In this document: piece by piece, positions 17,697-26,720 of the stretch | Numbering within the stretch: position 1 is the stretch's first letter | Layout: every line of letters starts with the position of its first letter | Source: Rhizobium jaguaris | GTDB lineage: Bacteria > Pseudomonadota > Alphaproteobacteria > Rhizobiales > Rhizobiaceae | Direction of reading: 5' to 3' | NCBI RefSeq assembly: GCF_003627755.1 | Contig: NZ_CP032695.1 | Location: forward strand, 2,170,001-2,234,000 | DNA: 64,000 nt | The notes under the pieces: generated by a model | Databases searched by the model: none | Seen by the model: only the letters and a program-made list of their open reading frames with translations | Told to the model about the DNA's origin: nothing | Made by a program: the position numbers and the translations under genes

Positions 17697-20057
17697 TCAC
17701 CTATGTCTCATTACAACCAGAGTTATGTCATCGTGAATCTTCTGCGACCCAATATAAGTCATGAGGTTGTCCAGAATGCCGTTCATCACATCCTGAGCGC
17801 TGCCGCCGTAAAGGCCACGGGCCGATTCACAAAGCCGCTCAATTCCATACAATTCGCCCTGCCGGTTTTCGGCTTCCGTAACGCCGTCCGTATGCAGAAT
17901 GATGATGTCGCCGCTTCCGAACGTGACGTCTTTGGTATCGACAAACTCGGAGATATCTGAATCGAGCCCGACAGGAAGCCCAAGGTCAGCGGTTTCAATC
18001 CTCTCAACCTCTCCGCCTTGTCTCACCACAATCAGATCCTCGTGTTGGCCGGAGAGCGTCAATCGCTCCCCATCATAGTCGAGAAAGGCAAGAGTCAGGT
18101 GCTTGTCGGTCTTCGTTCGTTCGATATTCTTGTAAATCGTGCGGTTGAGGTCGTTCAGGAATTTCGCCGGATCAGTCTCTCCCGCCTCCTGCAATGCACG
18201 CGCCACGGACTGGACCATCAGCATGAGCACGCCGCTTTCAAGGCCGTGACCGGTAACGTCCCCTATTCCGATCTTCAGCCTTTTTCCATCTTGCAGGATA
18301 TCGTAATAATCGCCGCCGACCTCATCGGCGGGGCGCATAAAGGCGGCGATCTCCAACTGTTCGATGGCCGCCAGTTCGTTCTGGCGCGGCAGGACCATGA
18401 GCTGTATCCGCTGCGCGACGGCCAGCTCGGCGCCAAGACGAAGGTTCTCGCTCTTCAATTGCGTGTTCAGCACCGAGATTTCCTCTTTCGCCTCGGCGAT
18501 TTCCTTTGTTCTTTCCTCTACGAGCAATTCGAGGTTTTCGGTGTGAAAACTTATCTCCTCTGCCATGCGGTTGAATGCAACGCCGGCCTCGCCCACCTCG
18601 TCGCGCGATGAGATATCGACCCTCACCGAATAGTCCTTGGCCTGAATACGCCGCGCGGCACTCGCGAGCGCGCTGATGCCGCTAGTAATCCGTTTCGAAA
18701 CCGCAAAGACCGCCGCGGTGACAATCATCAGCGAAATGGAGATCGCAAGGATCTGATAGAGAAGAATGCGATTTGTCGCACGCGATATTTCATCCTGTGC
18801 GGCAAACAGCGAGGCATAGATCTCCCGCTCCGGCACGACGATTCCGAGCGACATCGCTTCCTTTTGAACCGGCCCGGAAACCCAGAGGTTCGTCGGTGCT
18901 ATCTGTTTAACAACAACCAGGTAGGGGATCTTCTGCCCTTGTTCGTCCAGCATAATATGCTGAATGACACCATCGCGGTCCAATGGGAGCGTCGCCATCG
19001 CCTTTTGCGTGCTGTTGTGGAACGAGCGGTCGAGACCGGTGACGCCCTTATCGCCGGTGTCGCTCGATGATCGCAGGCCGATAATCTTCTCGCCTGCGTG
19101 GTTGATGGCAACCACATTGCCATTCGACATCGTCAGGAAGCCGAAACCGGTATCGGCAACCTTCACGCTTTCGACGATTCCGGCCAGTTGGTCCAAGGTG
19201 ATATCGGCCCCGCCGATGCCGGCAACGTCCTTGCGGTCGGGAGTCCAGAGGGGATCGAAGAAGCTGACGATTAGCTTGCCCGTAATGGCGTCGGTGTAGG
19301 GTGCGGTCTGCGTGATGTCGTCCGCGACGGGGCGCGTGCCCGGCTCACGAGCCCATTGCTGCCAGGATTCGTATAGGCCCGGAAAGAAAAAATCCCAAAA
19401 ATTGGCGTCGTTGTGACCCGGATAGAGGCGATCAAAGGTCTGGGCCTGGTCGGTATACGGCACCGTCCTGAAGATCGGGCGCTGTTTTGGGCCGATATAA
19501 TACATCTGCAACTTGGGGTAGCCGCTCGTCAGCAGGTTCGGCGCGACAAGATCGACAACAGTGCTGGTCTCTATGTCTTTTTGCACCTCGGGCAGCGGCT
19601 GATGATTTTGGTCCAGCAGATAGCCCCAAACGCTGATGACGGATGTCGAGCCCGGAAGATTCTGGGCCCATCGGCCTTTTGGATCGTAAGTGAGGTTGAT
19701 GGCGCCAGGTTCGGACCGCGCCAGCGCCTCGGCGATCGCATCGTTTCGGTTGGGATGATCTATCTGCGACTGAAGAACGCCTGCGAGTGTTTTGACGTCT
19801 GAATGCACTTGATTGAGAAGCAGCCCGACGCGGGCGGCCGTCGAGTCCGCATAGGATCGGATATAATCCTGGCTCGCCCGTTCAAGACCCTGGCCCACTT
19901 CAGATGTGGCGTCGCGGGACAATCGCTGCACGTTCCACAATGCCAATCCGCCGCTGACGAGAAGGTCAAAAAGGACGGCACCTCCGACGACAAGGACAAA
20001 TTTCGCTCGGAACGACCAGATGCTGGGAAGGGCAAATCGACCAATTTTCCTGTTCAT
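17697..20057 (-). CDS. Membrane sensor phosphatase: Cache-like sensor, HAMP, SpoIIE/PP2C
   Basis: A 786-residue protein. An N-terminal helix (about 15-40) is followed by a large periplasmic double-Cache-like sensor, a second helix (about 427-447, ILLYQILAISISLMIVTAA), a HAMP domain, a coiled coil and a C-terminal PP2C domain. Metal residues are seen in EVGGDYYD (about 579), GIGDVTGHGLESG, LHTDGVTEAEN (about 720) and HDDITLVV. It should dephosphorylate the neighbouring STAS proteins in response to a periplasmic ligand, like SiaA or RsbU. The ATG at 20057 overlaps the methyltransferase stop (ATGA), so the pair is translationally coupled. Confidence 0.9.
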   Translation of the reverse strand: MNRKIGRFALPSIWSFRAKFVLVVGGAVLFDLLVSGGLALWNVQRLSRDATSEVGQGLERASQDYIRSYADSTAARVGLLLNQVHSDVKTLAGVLQSQIDHPNRNDAIAEALARSEPGAINLTYDPKGRWAQNLPGSTSVISVWGYLLDQNHQPLPEVQKDIETSTVVDLVAPNLLTSGYPKLQMYYIGPKQRPIFRTVPYTDQAQTFDRLYPGHNDANFWDFFFPGLYESWQQWAREPGTRPVADDITQTAPYTDAITGKLIVSFFDPLWTPDRKDVAGIGGADITLDQLAGIVESVKVADTGFGFLTMSNGNVVAINHAGEKIIGLRSSSDTGDKGVTGLDRSFHNSTQKAMATLPLDRDGVIQHIMLDEQGQKIPYLVVVKQIAPTNLWVSGPVQKEAMSLGIVVPEREIYASLFAAQDEISRATNRILLYQILAISISLMIVTAAVFAVSKRITSGISALASAARRIQAKDYSVRVDISSRDEVGEAGVAFNRMAEEISFHTENLELLVEERTKEIAEAKEEISVLNTQLKSENLRLGAELAVAQRIQLMVLPRQNELAAIEQLEIAAFMRPADEVGGDYYDILQDGKRLKIGIGDVTGHGLESGVLMLMVQSVARALQEAGETDPAKFLNDLNRTIYKNIERTKTDKHLTLAFLDYDGERLTLSGQHEDLIVVRQGGEVERIETADLGLPVGLDSDISEFVDTKDVTFGSGDIIILHTDGVTEAENRQGELYGIERLCESARGLYGGSAQDVMNGILDNLMTYIGSQKIHDDITLVVMRHR

Positions 20058-21232
20058 AGCGGCTTCCGCCCGGAGGCCGCCCATATGGGCCAGCCGGCAT
20101 AACCTTTCGGATGAAGGGCGGCGAAGATGTGATCCTGGAAGCCCTGGCGGAAACGCTTGATGAATTCCGATGTGTCGCCCCGGCGAACAGACATCTCGCC
20201 GGCATAGACGTCCTCCCAGGCGGCAACGACATCCGCAAAGTCTTGCGGATCGCCATCGAGGTTGCTGACCATGAAGCTTTCCATCTCGATGGCCTCGAAA
20301 CCTGCATCTCGCAGGAGCCGGCGGCTTTTCGGGCCCATTTCGACATCCATGTCGAAATGGCTGAACAGCGTCGCCACCTCGTTATAGGTCCATTGTATGC
20401 TTGCTGCCCGTGGCTCACCAAGACAATGGGAATTCTTTTCGTTGGTTATGTAGACACGCCCGCCGGGCTTGCAGATGCGATAGAGCTCCTTGAGCAGTAT
20501 ATCGGGCCGATTGAAGATTTGCAGCGAATGGCGACAGGTCACCAGGTCAAACTGGTTATCTTCGAGCAGCATCTCGGATGCGTCGCCATAGGTATATTCG
20601 ATATCGCGGATATCGAAATCGGCGGCGACCTTGCGTGCATAGTCGAGACTGACGGCCGAATGATCGAGCGCTACGATTCTTGCCGGCTTGAACTCCTTAT
20701 GGACCAACACGGCGAAATCGCCGATCCCGCAGCAAATATCGGCCATAGCAATACCGGCGCGCATGCCATGGCGCGGCAAGATATCGCGTTCATGACGCCA
20801 GGTCATTTTCGTCTGGGTCCGCAAGATGGGAATGAAGCTCTGGTTTTCGACGAAAGTCTGGCCCGGATAAAAAGCGGAATCATACGCTTCGACGGCGATC
20901 TTCGGTTCGATAGCGCTTAAGTGATGGAACGTCCTGGTCGCCCAGCCAACGACACTGGACGTCACCACGACGAAGCGAATATCTCGCCGCGCGCGGCTGG
21001 CATTGACCAACAGGCGCGCCAAGGCGTGATACGCCGTCGCATTCATATGAATGAGGCGTTTGACATTTATGTAGAGCACGCCTCTGACTTGATTGATGCT
21101 CTTTTCGAGCAGGGTGGTCGTTTCCGCGATTTCGATAGGCGACAGCGGTCGCAGGATGCCTGAAAGCGAAAACTCCTGACTGTTTAGGTCGAACTGAGCC
21201 GAAAACAGCGGAACCGGTTCGTGCGAACTCAA
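20054..21232 (-). CDS. Fusion of a STAS-like domain with a SAM-dependent methyltransferase
   Basis: A 392-residue protein of two parts. Residues 1-130 look STAS-like: YINVKRLIHMNATAYHALARLLV aligns with the phospho-site region of the STAS protein at 16778, placing T66 at the switch position. Residues 140-392 form a class I methyltransferase with motif I DICCGIGD (165-172), IVALDHSA and the post-motif DLVTCRHSLQIF. The start is TTG at 21232, overlapping the previous stop as TTGA and preceded by GGAGGG. Methyltransferase substrate is unknown. It may be a methyltransferase gated by phosphorylation; this is inference. Confidence 0.75.
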   Translation of the reverse strand: MSSHEPVPLFSAQFDLNSQEFSLSGILRPLSPIEIAETTTLLEKSINQVRGVLYINVKRLIHMNATAYHALARLLVNASRARRDIRFVVVTSSVVGWATRTFHHLSAIEPKIAVEAYDSAFYPGQTFVENQSFIPILRTQTKMTWRHERDILPRHGMRAGIAMADICCGIGDFAVLVHKEFKPARIVALDHSAVSLDYARKVAADFDIRDIEYTYGDASEMLLEDNQFDLVTCRHSLQIFNRPDILLKELYRICKPGGRVYITNEKNSHCLGEPRAASIQWTYNEVATLFSHFDMDVEMGPKSRRLLRDAGFEAIEMESFMVSNLDGDPQDFADVVAAWEDVYAGEMSVRRGDTSEFIKRFRQGFQDHIFAALHPKGYAGWPIWAASGRKPL

Positions 21233-21747
21233 TTCAGTAATCCCTCCACTGGAATGTCCAATATCACCGTCAGAGCCCGGCCCTCCACCTCCCGCAACAA
21301 TAGCGACGCGTCATAGTTGATCGCTAAGCCGAGCAGGATGATGTCTTCCTGGACTGAGTTTTCGTCGGCGAGTGCGTCGAGGTATCTTTCCAGAGCACCG
21401 CCTCCTGAAGCCTTGGTAGATGCATCACGGTACAGATGCTGTTGCTCGGGAGCACATGGAAAGGTCAGAGAGATCCGCTCCAAGTGGTCCCCTCGGGAAA
21501 TATCGCAGTGAAGTCGCCCGGGAGCACTGCCCGAGCGGAAGGAGATCTCAAAAAGCTCGTTCAGCGCGGATGAAAGGAGATTGGCGTGCCGGACCGGATC
21601 GCTTCGATCATGGCTCACCATGCGTGCAACGTAATTCGACAACTGATTGCAATGGAGCCAATCCGACATGAAAATTTCCATTTCCATTTCCAGCTCCAGC
21701 ATCGGATGAAATGGTAAAGCGGTGCGGTCCGTGCTCTGCTCGCTCAA
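21229..21747 (-). CDS. ATPase-like switch protein (SiaB/slr1658-like), copy 2
   Basis: A 172-residue protein sharing length and pattern with the copy at 17126-17692: an N-box-like ALNELFEISFR, a middle segment with GALERYLDALADENSVQEDIILLGLA, and a closing strand RALTVILDIPVEGLL. The start is taken as TTG at 21747 because AGGGGGA stands six bases before it; ATGs at 21702, 21687, 21681 and 21669 lack ribosome sites. Asn and Gly boxes are weaker than in copy 1, so it may be a kinase for the STAS-methyltransferase or a non-catalytic binder. It is coupled to the fusion gene by TTGA. Confidence 0.65.
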   Translation of the reverse strand: MSEQSTDRTALPFHPMLELEMEMEIFMSDWLHCNQLSNYVARMVSHDRSDPVRHANLLSSALNELFEISFRSGSAPGRLHCDISRGDHLERISLTFPCAPEQQHLYRDASTKASGGGALERYLDALADENSVQEDIILLGLAINYDASLLLREVEGRALTVILDIPVEGLLN

Positions 21748-21824
21748 GGCCGATCCCCCTGAATTGTCAAATATTCGCGACCTTCCGAGGGGCCAGTTCG
21801 ACTGGTCCCTCGAGTTCCCACTGT

Positions 21825-23495
21825 TTATTTTTCGCGGCTGTGCCATCCCATCTTGTCGTTGCTCCGCAGAAACGCCAGGATCGAAGATGCGGGCAGAGGT
21901 TGGCCAAGAAAATATCCTTGCAAACGATCGCAGCCGGCAGCAATGAGCCAAGTGACTTGAGCTTGATCTTCCACGCCTTCGGCGGTGACCTTCATTCCCA
22001 GCCCATGTGCCAGCGCAACGATAAAGCGGACGATGGTCTGGCTTTTGGGGTCGCTCGTCAGATCTTTTATGAAATACTTGTCGATCTTGATGGAGTCGAA
22101 GGGAAAATTCTTCAGATAGCTCAGAGAAGAATATTCGGTGCCAAAGTCATCGAGCGATATCTGAATACCGAGGACATTTAGGGTATTCAACGTATCGAGA
22201 TTATTGATCGTACGTTCGAGCAAAACACCTTCGGTGATTTCGAGCTCAAGGCGTTCAGCCGGAAATCCGATCGTGTCGAGCGTCTGCGATACTCGGTCGG
22301 TGAAGCCTCCCGTCAAGAATTCTGCAGGCGAGAGATTTACCGCGACCGTACAGTGTGACGGCCAATTCATTGCCTGCCGGCAGGCTTCTTCCAACACCCA
22401 CTGACCGATCTCCGGCATCATTCCGTCGGCCTCCGCCACTGGTATGAACGCCGAGGGTGGGATGGTACCCATGATCGGATGCTGCCATCGCAACAGCGCC
22501 TCGAAGCCGACGACAGAACCCGAAGAGTCCACCAACGGCTGGTATTCAATAAAAAATTCGCGATGTTGAAGCGCGACGCGCAGGCTCCGTCGTAGCAACT
22601 CTCTCTGTTCCAAAACCATCATCATGGCGGGCTCAAATGTTCGCGCGCGCCCCCTTCCCTCACTTTTTGCAGCGTAAAGAGCGATATCGGCGGCGCGCAT
22701 AAGTTGGTCTTCCTCGTTGCCATCGCGAGGAGCAAGCGCGACACCGATACTTGCGCCTGAAAACACTGCGATGCCATTCACCAGGAATGGCCTTTTAAAA
22801 GCGGTTACTAGCGAATCCGCCAACCGCTCCGCCTCTGCCGGCTGGTCATTCCGCAGCTGAATTATGGCAAACTCGTCGCCGGCCAACCGGTAGGCCGTTT
22901 CACCCGGTCCCAGAACGTTGCGGATGCGCTCGGCGGTTTGCTGCAAGACGATATCGCCTGCGGCATGGCCCAGAGTATCGTTGATCGGCTTGAACTCGTC
23001 GAGATCCAACTGCATCAGCGCGATGGCCGTTTTTCCGTCTGATAAGGCATCGCGCAGTCGTGCACCGAACTGTCGCCGGTTCGGTAGATCGGTCAAGGCG
23101 TCATGGTTGGCTTCATGCAGCAGAAGCGCCCTGTCTGCTTCCTCGGACGAAGGATCCTGCTGAAGCGAGTTCCTCGTTTCAATAACCGCGAAACCATTGG
23201 TCGGCCGAAATAGAATGAGGTCCGATAGCGCCTCGCCTGTTCTTTGGACCTGCACATTCCGCGGCCATCCAATATTGCTCGTCTGTTCCGCGAATATATT
23301 CATGCCCGGATCCTGCAGTTCCGGGTATATTCCAAACAGAGTGGCATGAGAGGTCTTGTCGTCGCCGTAGAAAGTTCTGAACCTCTCGGAAGACATTATG
23401 AGATTGAAATCGCTGTCATAAAACGAAAAAAGCACTTCATGTGCACTACCGGCTGGCACGGATATATCGGACTTAAAAACGCTACTGGCTGCCAT
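21825..23495 (-). CDS. PAS-GGDEF-EAL c-di-GMP turnover protein
   Basis: A 556-residue protein. A PAS-like N-terminus (VLFSFYDSDFNLIMSSERFRTFYG) is followed by a GGDEF domain whose motif reads AGDEF and an EAL domain with FEALLRW, SLDDFGTEYSSL, SIKIDKYFI and TAEGVE intact. No I-site RxxD is visible before AGDEF. Phosphodiesterase activity looks likely; cyclase activity is possible but uncertain. The ATG at 23495 has GGAG six bases upstream; the frame stays open to 23603. It is the first gene of the leftward run with the STAS/SpoIIE genes, 77 bases before the second switch gene. Confidence 0.88.
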   Translation of the reverse strand: MAASSVFKSDISVPAGSAHEVLFSFYDSDFNLIMSSERFRTFYGDDKTSHATLFGIYPELQDPGMNIFAEQTSNIGWPRNVQVQRTGEALSDLILFRPTNGFAVIETRNSLQQDPSSEEADRALLLHEANHDALTDLPNRRQFGARLRDALSDGKTAIALMQLDLDEFKPINDTLGHAAGDIVLQQTAERIRNVLGPGETAYRLAGDEFAIIQLRNDQPAEAERLADSLVTAFKRPFLVNGIAVFSGASIGVALAPRDGNEEDQLMRAADIALYAAKSEGRGRARTFEPAMMMVLEQRELLRRSLRVALQHREFFIEYQPLVDSSGSVVGFEALLRWQHPIMGTIPPSAFIPVAEADGMMPEIGQWVLEEACRQAMNWPSHCTVAVNLSPAEFLTGGFTDRVSQTLDTIGFPAERLELEITEGVLLERTINNLDTLNTLNVLGIQISLDDFGTEYSSLSYLKNFPFDSIKIDKYFIKDLTSDPKSQTIVRFIVALAHGLGMKVTAEGVEDQAQVTWLIAAGCDRLQGYFLGQPLPASSILAFLRSNDKMGWHSREK

Positions 23496-23935
23496 TCCGG
23501 TCTCCGTCTTATCCTGGGAACTTTCCGGCTTCGTAATCGCTTTCAATTTCCTCTCGTCTTCGGACTTAACGGACCAACACCCCCGATGCTTGCCATGCAG
23601 CAAGCATCAAATGGCTATTTCTAATATGAAACATCAATAATTTAATAAATAACGAACTCAGGCCGCTGCACTTGCTCGATTCCGAACGGCAATCCCGCCG
23701 CGAGCAACGCTGCAGCAACGGGAATTTGCAAATTCTCATTTACATTATGCTAATGAAATTAGTGCTGTCAAACGTTCAACCATTGTTTGCGAAATACACG
23801 CAAAACAGGCTCTGGTTAGGTATTTGCTTCGATTGACATGCTTGCGCCTTTGCTCGGCGAAATGGAGCGCGCTGTTTGCAGAGAACCCTGCGGGATATGG
23901 GCTACATCTATAGCCCGTCATCCAACATTGAGCGC
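23496..23935. other. AT-rich intergenic region upstream of the GGDEF-EAL gene
   Basis: These 440 bases contain no convincing gene. The part around 23620-23780 is AT-rich and probably carries the promoter of the leftward signalling cluster. An open frame beginning near 23876 on the plus strand is antisense to the KTSC gene and is not supported. Confidence 0.5.
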
Positions 23936-24142
23936 CTAAGCAACGCGCTCGAAGCGGGTACGAATATGTTCAATATAGTGCTGGCCGGGGGAGGTGGCCG
24001 CTACCATTGCCAAAGCAGCCTCTTCCGGAACGCCCGTAAAGAGACGCTCCTCGCCGTTCTTGAAGCGAATATAAAGACGGCCATCGTCAGGATGGAAAAA
24101 GACGGATTTGATAATCCGCGATGAAACTGTGAGCTCTTTCAT
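23936..24142 (-). CDS. KTSC-domain small protein
   Basis: A 68-residue protein that is almost entirely a KTSC domain: SRIIKSVFFHPDDGRLYIRFKNGEE, a GVPEEAALAMVAATSPGQHY middle and an IRTRF end. KTSC domains occur alone or fused to RNA- and tRNA-related enzymes and are thought to bind nucleic acid; the role of stand-alone copies is not known. The ATG at 24142 follows GAGG at five bases; a GTG two codons upstream would overlap that site. Confidence 0.8.
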   Translation of the reverse strand: MKELTVSSRIIKSVFFHPDDGRLYIRFKNGEERLFTGVPEEAALAMVAATSPGQHYIEHIRTRFERVA

Positions 24143-24428
24143 GGTCACCTCGCTTTCGAGGTGGTTGTGCCATCAAAACTACAACATCGAATGAAGTGAC
24201 CTAGTTAAAAAAATGTAGCGATCCGTTGAAAAAATGTAGTGATTTTAGGCCATTAACCCTTCAACACCTGATGGAAAACCGGCGGCTTGCACCAGCTCAG
24301 CACAATGGCCGTTCACACCGATCCGAGGCAGAGCGGCGTGAACGTCGCGGATCGAAGCGGAACTCACATCGCAGCGCTTGAGGCGGCATTCGAACGGAAG
24401 GCCAGTCCGCGAAGGCGAAGGTACATTA
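24143..24428. other. Intergenic region without recognised features
   Basis: No gene or strong hairpin was recognised in these 286 bases between the KTSC gene and otnC. Confidence 0.5.
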
Positions 24429-25064
24429 TCAGCTTTTTCCGAATGTAACGAGCAGCTCTTCGATTTGGGCCGCGCTCAACCTGTTATGCGGAAGTTGACG
24501 GACCATCATGATAAGTTTTGCGGTTTCTTCCAGCTCTTCGGCAGCAAAGACAGCACCTCTGAGATCAGGACCCGCGACCACCGGCCCATGATTGGCAAGA
24601 AGAACGGCGGTGACCTCGCCTTTCAGCGCCCGGATCATGTCGCCCATGGCGGGATCCCCCGGCCTCACATAGGGGAGAAGCTTCACTTGGCCGACGCGCA
24701 TGACGACATAAGGCGTGATCGGCTCGATGCAATTGTCAGGATCGACATCGGAAAGGCATGACAAAGCGGTGGCATAGGTCGAATGTAGATGCACAACCGC
24801 ACCGGTCCCAGCCCGTGTCTCATGGAAGGCCCGGTGCAGGAAGACCTCTTTCGACGGCTTGTCGCCGGAGATATGGACGCCGTTGCGATCCAGTTTTGAG
24901 ATCCTGGCCGGATCAAGAAATCCCAGACTAGAATTCGTGGGGGTGATCAGGATCCCATCGTCCACGGCAACGCTGATATTGCCGGCCGACCCGACCGAAT
25001 AACCGCGTTCGAACAGTGATTTCGAGAACTGCACCAATTCCTCTCGAATTTTTGCCTCCGTCAC
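24429..25064 (-). CDS. otnC: 3-oxo-tetronate 4-phosphate decarboxylase (class II aldolase family)
   Basis: A 211-residue class II aldolase/adducin-family protein. The substrate-phosphate motif is GSAGNISV with TPTNSSLG, and the metal histidines are in VVHLHSTYATAL and LANHGPVVAG. OtnC decarboxylates 3-oxo-tetronate 4-phosphate to dihydroxyacetone phosphate. It overlaps otnK by four bases (ATGA), the pairing that defines four-carbon acid-sugar catabolism. The dehydrogenase LtnD and the isomerase OtnI are not nearby. Confidence 0.88.
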   Translation of the reverse strand: MTEAKIREELVQFSKSLFERGYSVGSAGNISVAVDDGILITPTNSSLGFLDPARISKLDRNGVHISGDKPSKEVFLHRAFHETRAGTGAVVHLHSTYATALSCLSDVDPDNCIEPITPYVVMRVGQVKLLPYVRPGDPAMGDMIRALKGEVTAVLLANHGPVVAGPDLRGAVFAAEELEETAKLIMMVRQLPHNRLSAAQIEELLVTFGKS

Positions 25065-26350
25065 GTAAGCATCCCTCCCTCCGGTTGCTTGCCCTCCATA
25101 AGGGCAAGAGCGCGTTCAAAAAAATCCCGCTGTCCGAAATTGCCCGATTTCAACGCCAGGGCCAGCGGTGCCCTGTTTGTCAACACGGGCACGCCCGGCG
25201 CAATCTCCGGCCCGATCGTCAAGGCATCCAGATCAAGCGCCGAGACGACGGCGCCAGATGTCTCGCCGCCGGCAACAACCAGACGCCTGATGCCCCGACT
25301 GACGAGCTTTCGGGCAACTGCCGCAAACAGATTGTCCAGATGTCCTGCAACGGTCTCCCGGCCGTAGCGTTCCTGTAGGGCGGCGACCTTCTCCGGTGTA
25401 TCGGAGGAATAAGCGAGCGGCGCCTCCCCAACATGCGCAAGCACGAAATCAGTTACTGCATGAACATCGAGAGCGCCGTCCATCACCGCTTCCACCGCAA
25501 TCGGCATCACCGGATGGTATTGGGCGTGGTAGGCGATTTGCTGCAGCGTCGCCTGCGAACAACTACCTGCAAGAACAGCCTCCGGCCCCGCAACACCTTC
25601 AAACCCGCCGCCCACCGGCTTTGCCACTCTCTCAGCGGCGAAGTTCTTTGCGAGCCCAAGCGCAATGCCCGAGCCGCCGGTCAGCAGAGGCACTCCTGCA
25701 GCCGCCGCACCGATCTCCAGCAGGTCCTCGTCCGAGATCGCGTCGACGACGACAAGGACCGCGCTCTGACGGGAGGCCTCATCGAGAGCGTTCCGGATGG
25801 CGTTTCCGCCGTCGCGCACGACGCGCCAGGGAACGAAGCCGACCGGCTCTCGGCATTGAAGCCGCAGCCACCGTCGCAGGTCACTGTCCGTCATCGGATT
25901 CAACGGGTGGGTGCGCAGGCTGGACTCGTTGAGCGGGACGTCGCCCACAAAGAGATTTCCTTGATAAAGCGTCCGACCCGCACCCGGAAAGGCCGGGCAA
26001 ACGATGACGCCCTTCGCTCCAAGAGCGGATGCCAGAGCCTCCCCTACCGGGCCGATGTTGCCTTCCGGGGTCGAATCAAAGGTGGAGCAATATTTGAACA
26101 CGATCTGCCGACATCCCTGCTCCCGGAGCCATGTTAAGGCCCGCAGGGATTGCGCGACTGCCTCCGTGGCGGGTATCGAGCGCGTTTTCAAAGCCACGAC
26201 CCCGGCTTCACAATCGGCCGGCGCGGGCTTATCGGGGATGCCCAGGAACTGGGTCGTCGAAAGCCCTGCCGATGCGCCGTACCCTTTCGCGATGGTGTTT
26301 GCTATGTCACTCGCGCCGGTGAAGTCGTCGGCAATCACACCCAAGAGCAT
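25061..26350 (-). CDS. otnK: 3-oxo-tetronate kinase (four-carbon acid sugar kinase, DUF1537 family)
   Basis: A 429-residue acid-sugar kinase. The N-terminal substrate domain begins MLLGVIADDFTGASDIANTI and has KYCSTFDSTPEGNIGP; the C-terminal nucleotide domain has VVAGGETSGAVVSAL. It phosphorylates 3-oxo-tetronate (D or L series) at C4 before OtnC acts. The ATG at 26350 follows GGAGG at seven bases. It is a distant paralogue of OiaK at 36864-38207. No regulator or transporter is adjacent, so control is unknown. Confidence 0.9.
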   Translation of the reverse strand: MLLGVIADDFTGASDIANTIAKGYGASAGLSTTQFLGIPDKPAPADCEAGVVALKTRSIPATEAVAQSLRALTWLREQGCRQIVFKYCSTFDSTPEGNIGPVGEALASALGAKGVIVCPAFPGAGRTLYQGNLFVGDVPLNESSLRTHPLNPMTDSDLRRWLRLQCREPVGFVPWRVVRDGGNAIRNALDEASRQSAVLVVVDAISDEDLLEIGAAAAGVPLLTGGSGIALGLAKNFAAERVAKPVGGGFEGVAGPEAVLAGSCSQATLQQIAYHAQYHPVMPIAVEAVMDGALDVHAVTDFVLAHVGEAPLAYSSDTPEKVAALQERYGRETVAGHLDNLFAAVARKLVSRGIRRLVVAGGETSGAVVSALDLDALTIGPEIAPGVPVLTNRAPLALALKSGNFGQRDFFERALALMEGKQPEGGMLT

Positions 26351-26720
26351 TAAAATTCCTCCGATAATTCCACGAGCCGCCCCGTGCGGTGGCAAGATAG
26401 CCCGGCTTATCGCCGCTGTTGAGAGGCCCAAACAGCGAAATGATGTCCAGTGGAGCGGTCCTTGTGAAAAACATATCACCGTCATGGGAAGCCGCAGGCA
26501 TTTTTCTGAATAAAGCGACCGTTCCTGATTCGCGACCATCGAGGACGTCCGTCAGGGCGTCCCCAGGCTTGACGCGTCGCCTACGCGCGACGGCGCTTGG
26601 TGCCGGCCAGCCAACACCTGAAAAATTTCAGACCCAGCACCGATGATTTTCGCCTGCCCGAGCTGTCCTAATCAGTGGGCGCGCTTGAATGGTCCGGCGG
26701 CCCAGGCAGAGAGGTGATCC
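26351..26720. other. Divergent intergenic region otnK / SDR
   Basis: These 370 bases between divergently transcribed genes hold the promoters for otnK and the SDR-sigma pair. No open frame in it has family features or a convincing ribosome site. Confidence 0.5.

Noticed and set aside
23876..24124. Plus-strand open frame opposite the KTSC gene
   Set aside because: The opposite strand encodes a clear KTSC domain with a ribosome site; the plus-strand frame has no family pattern.
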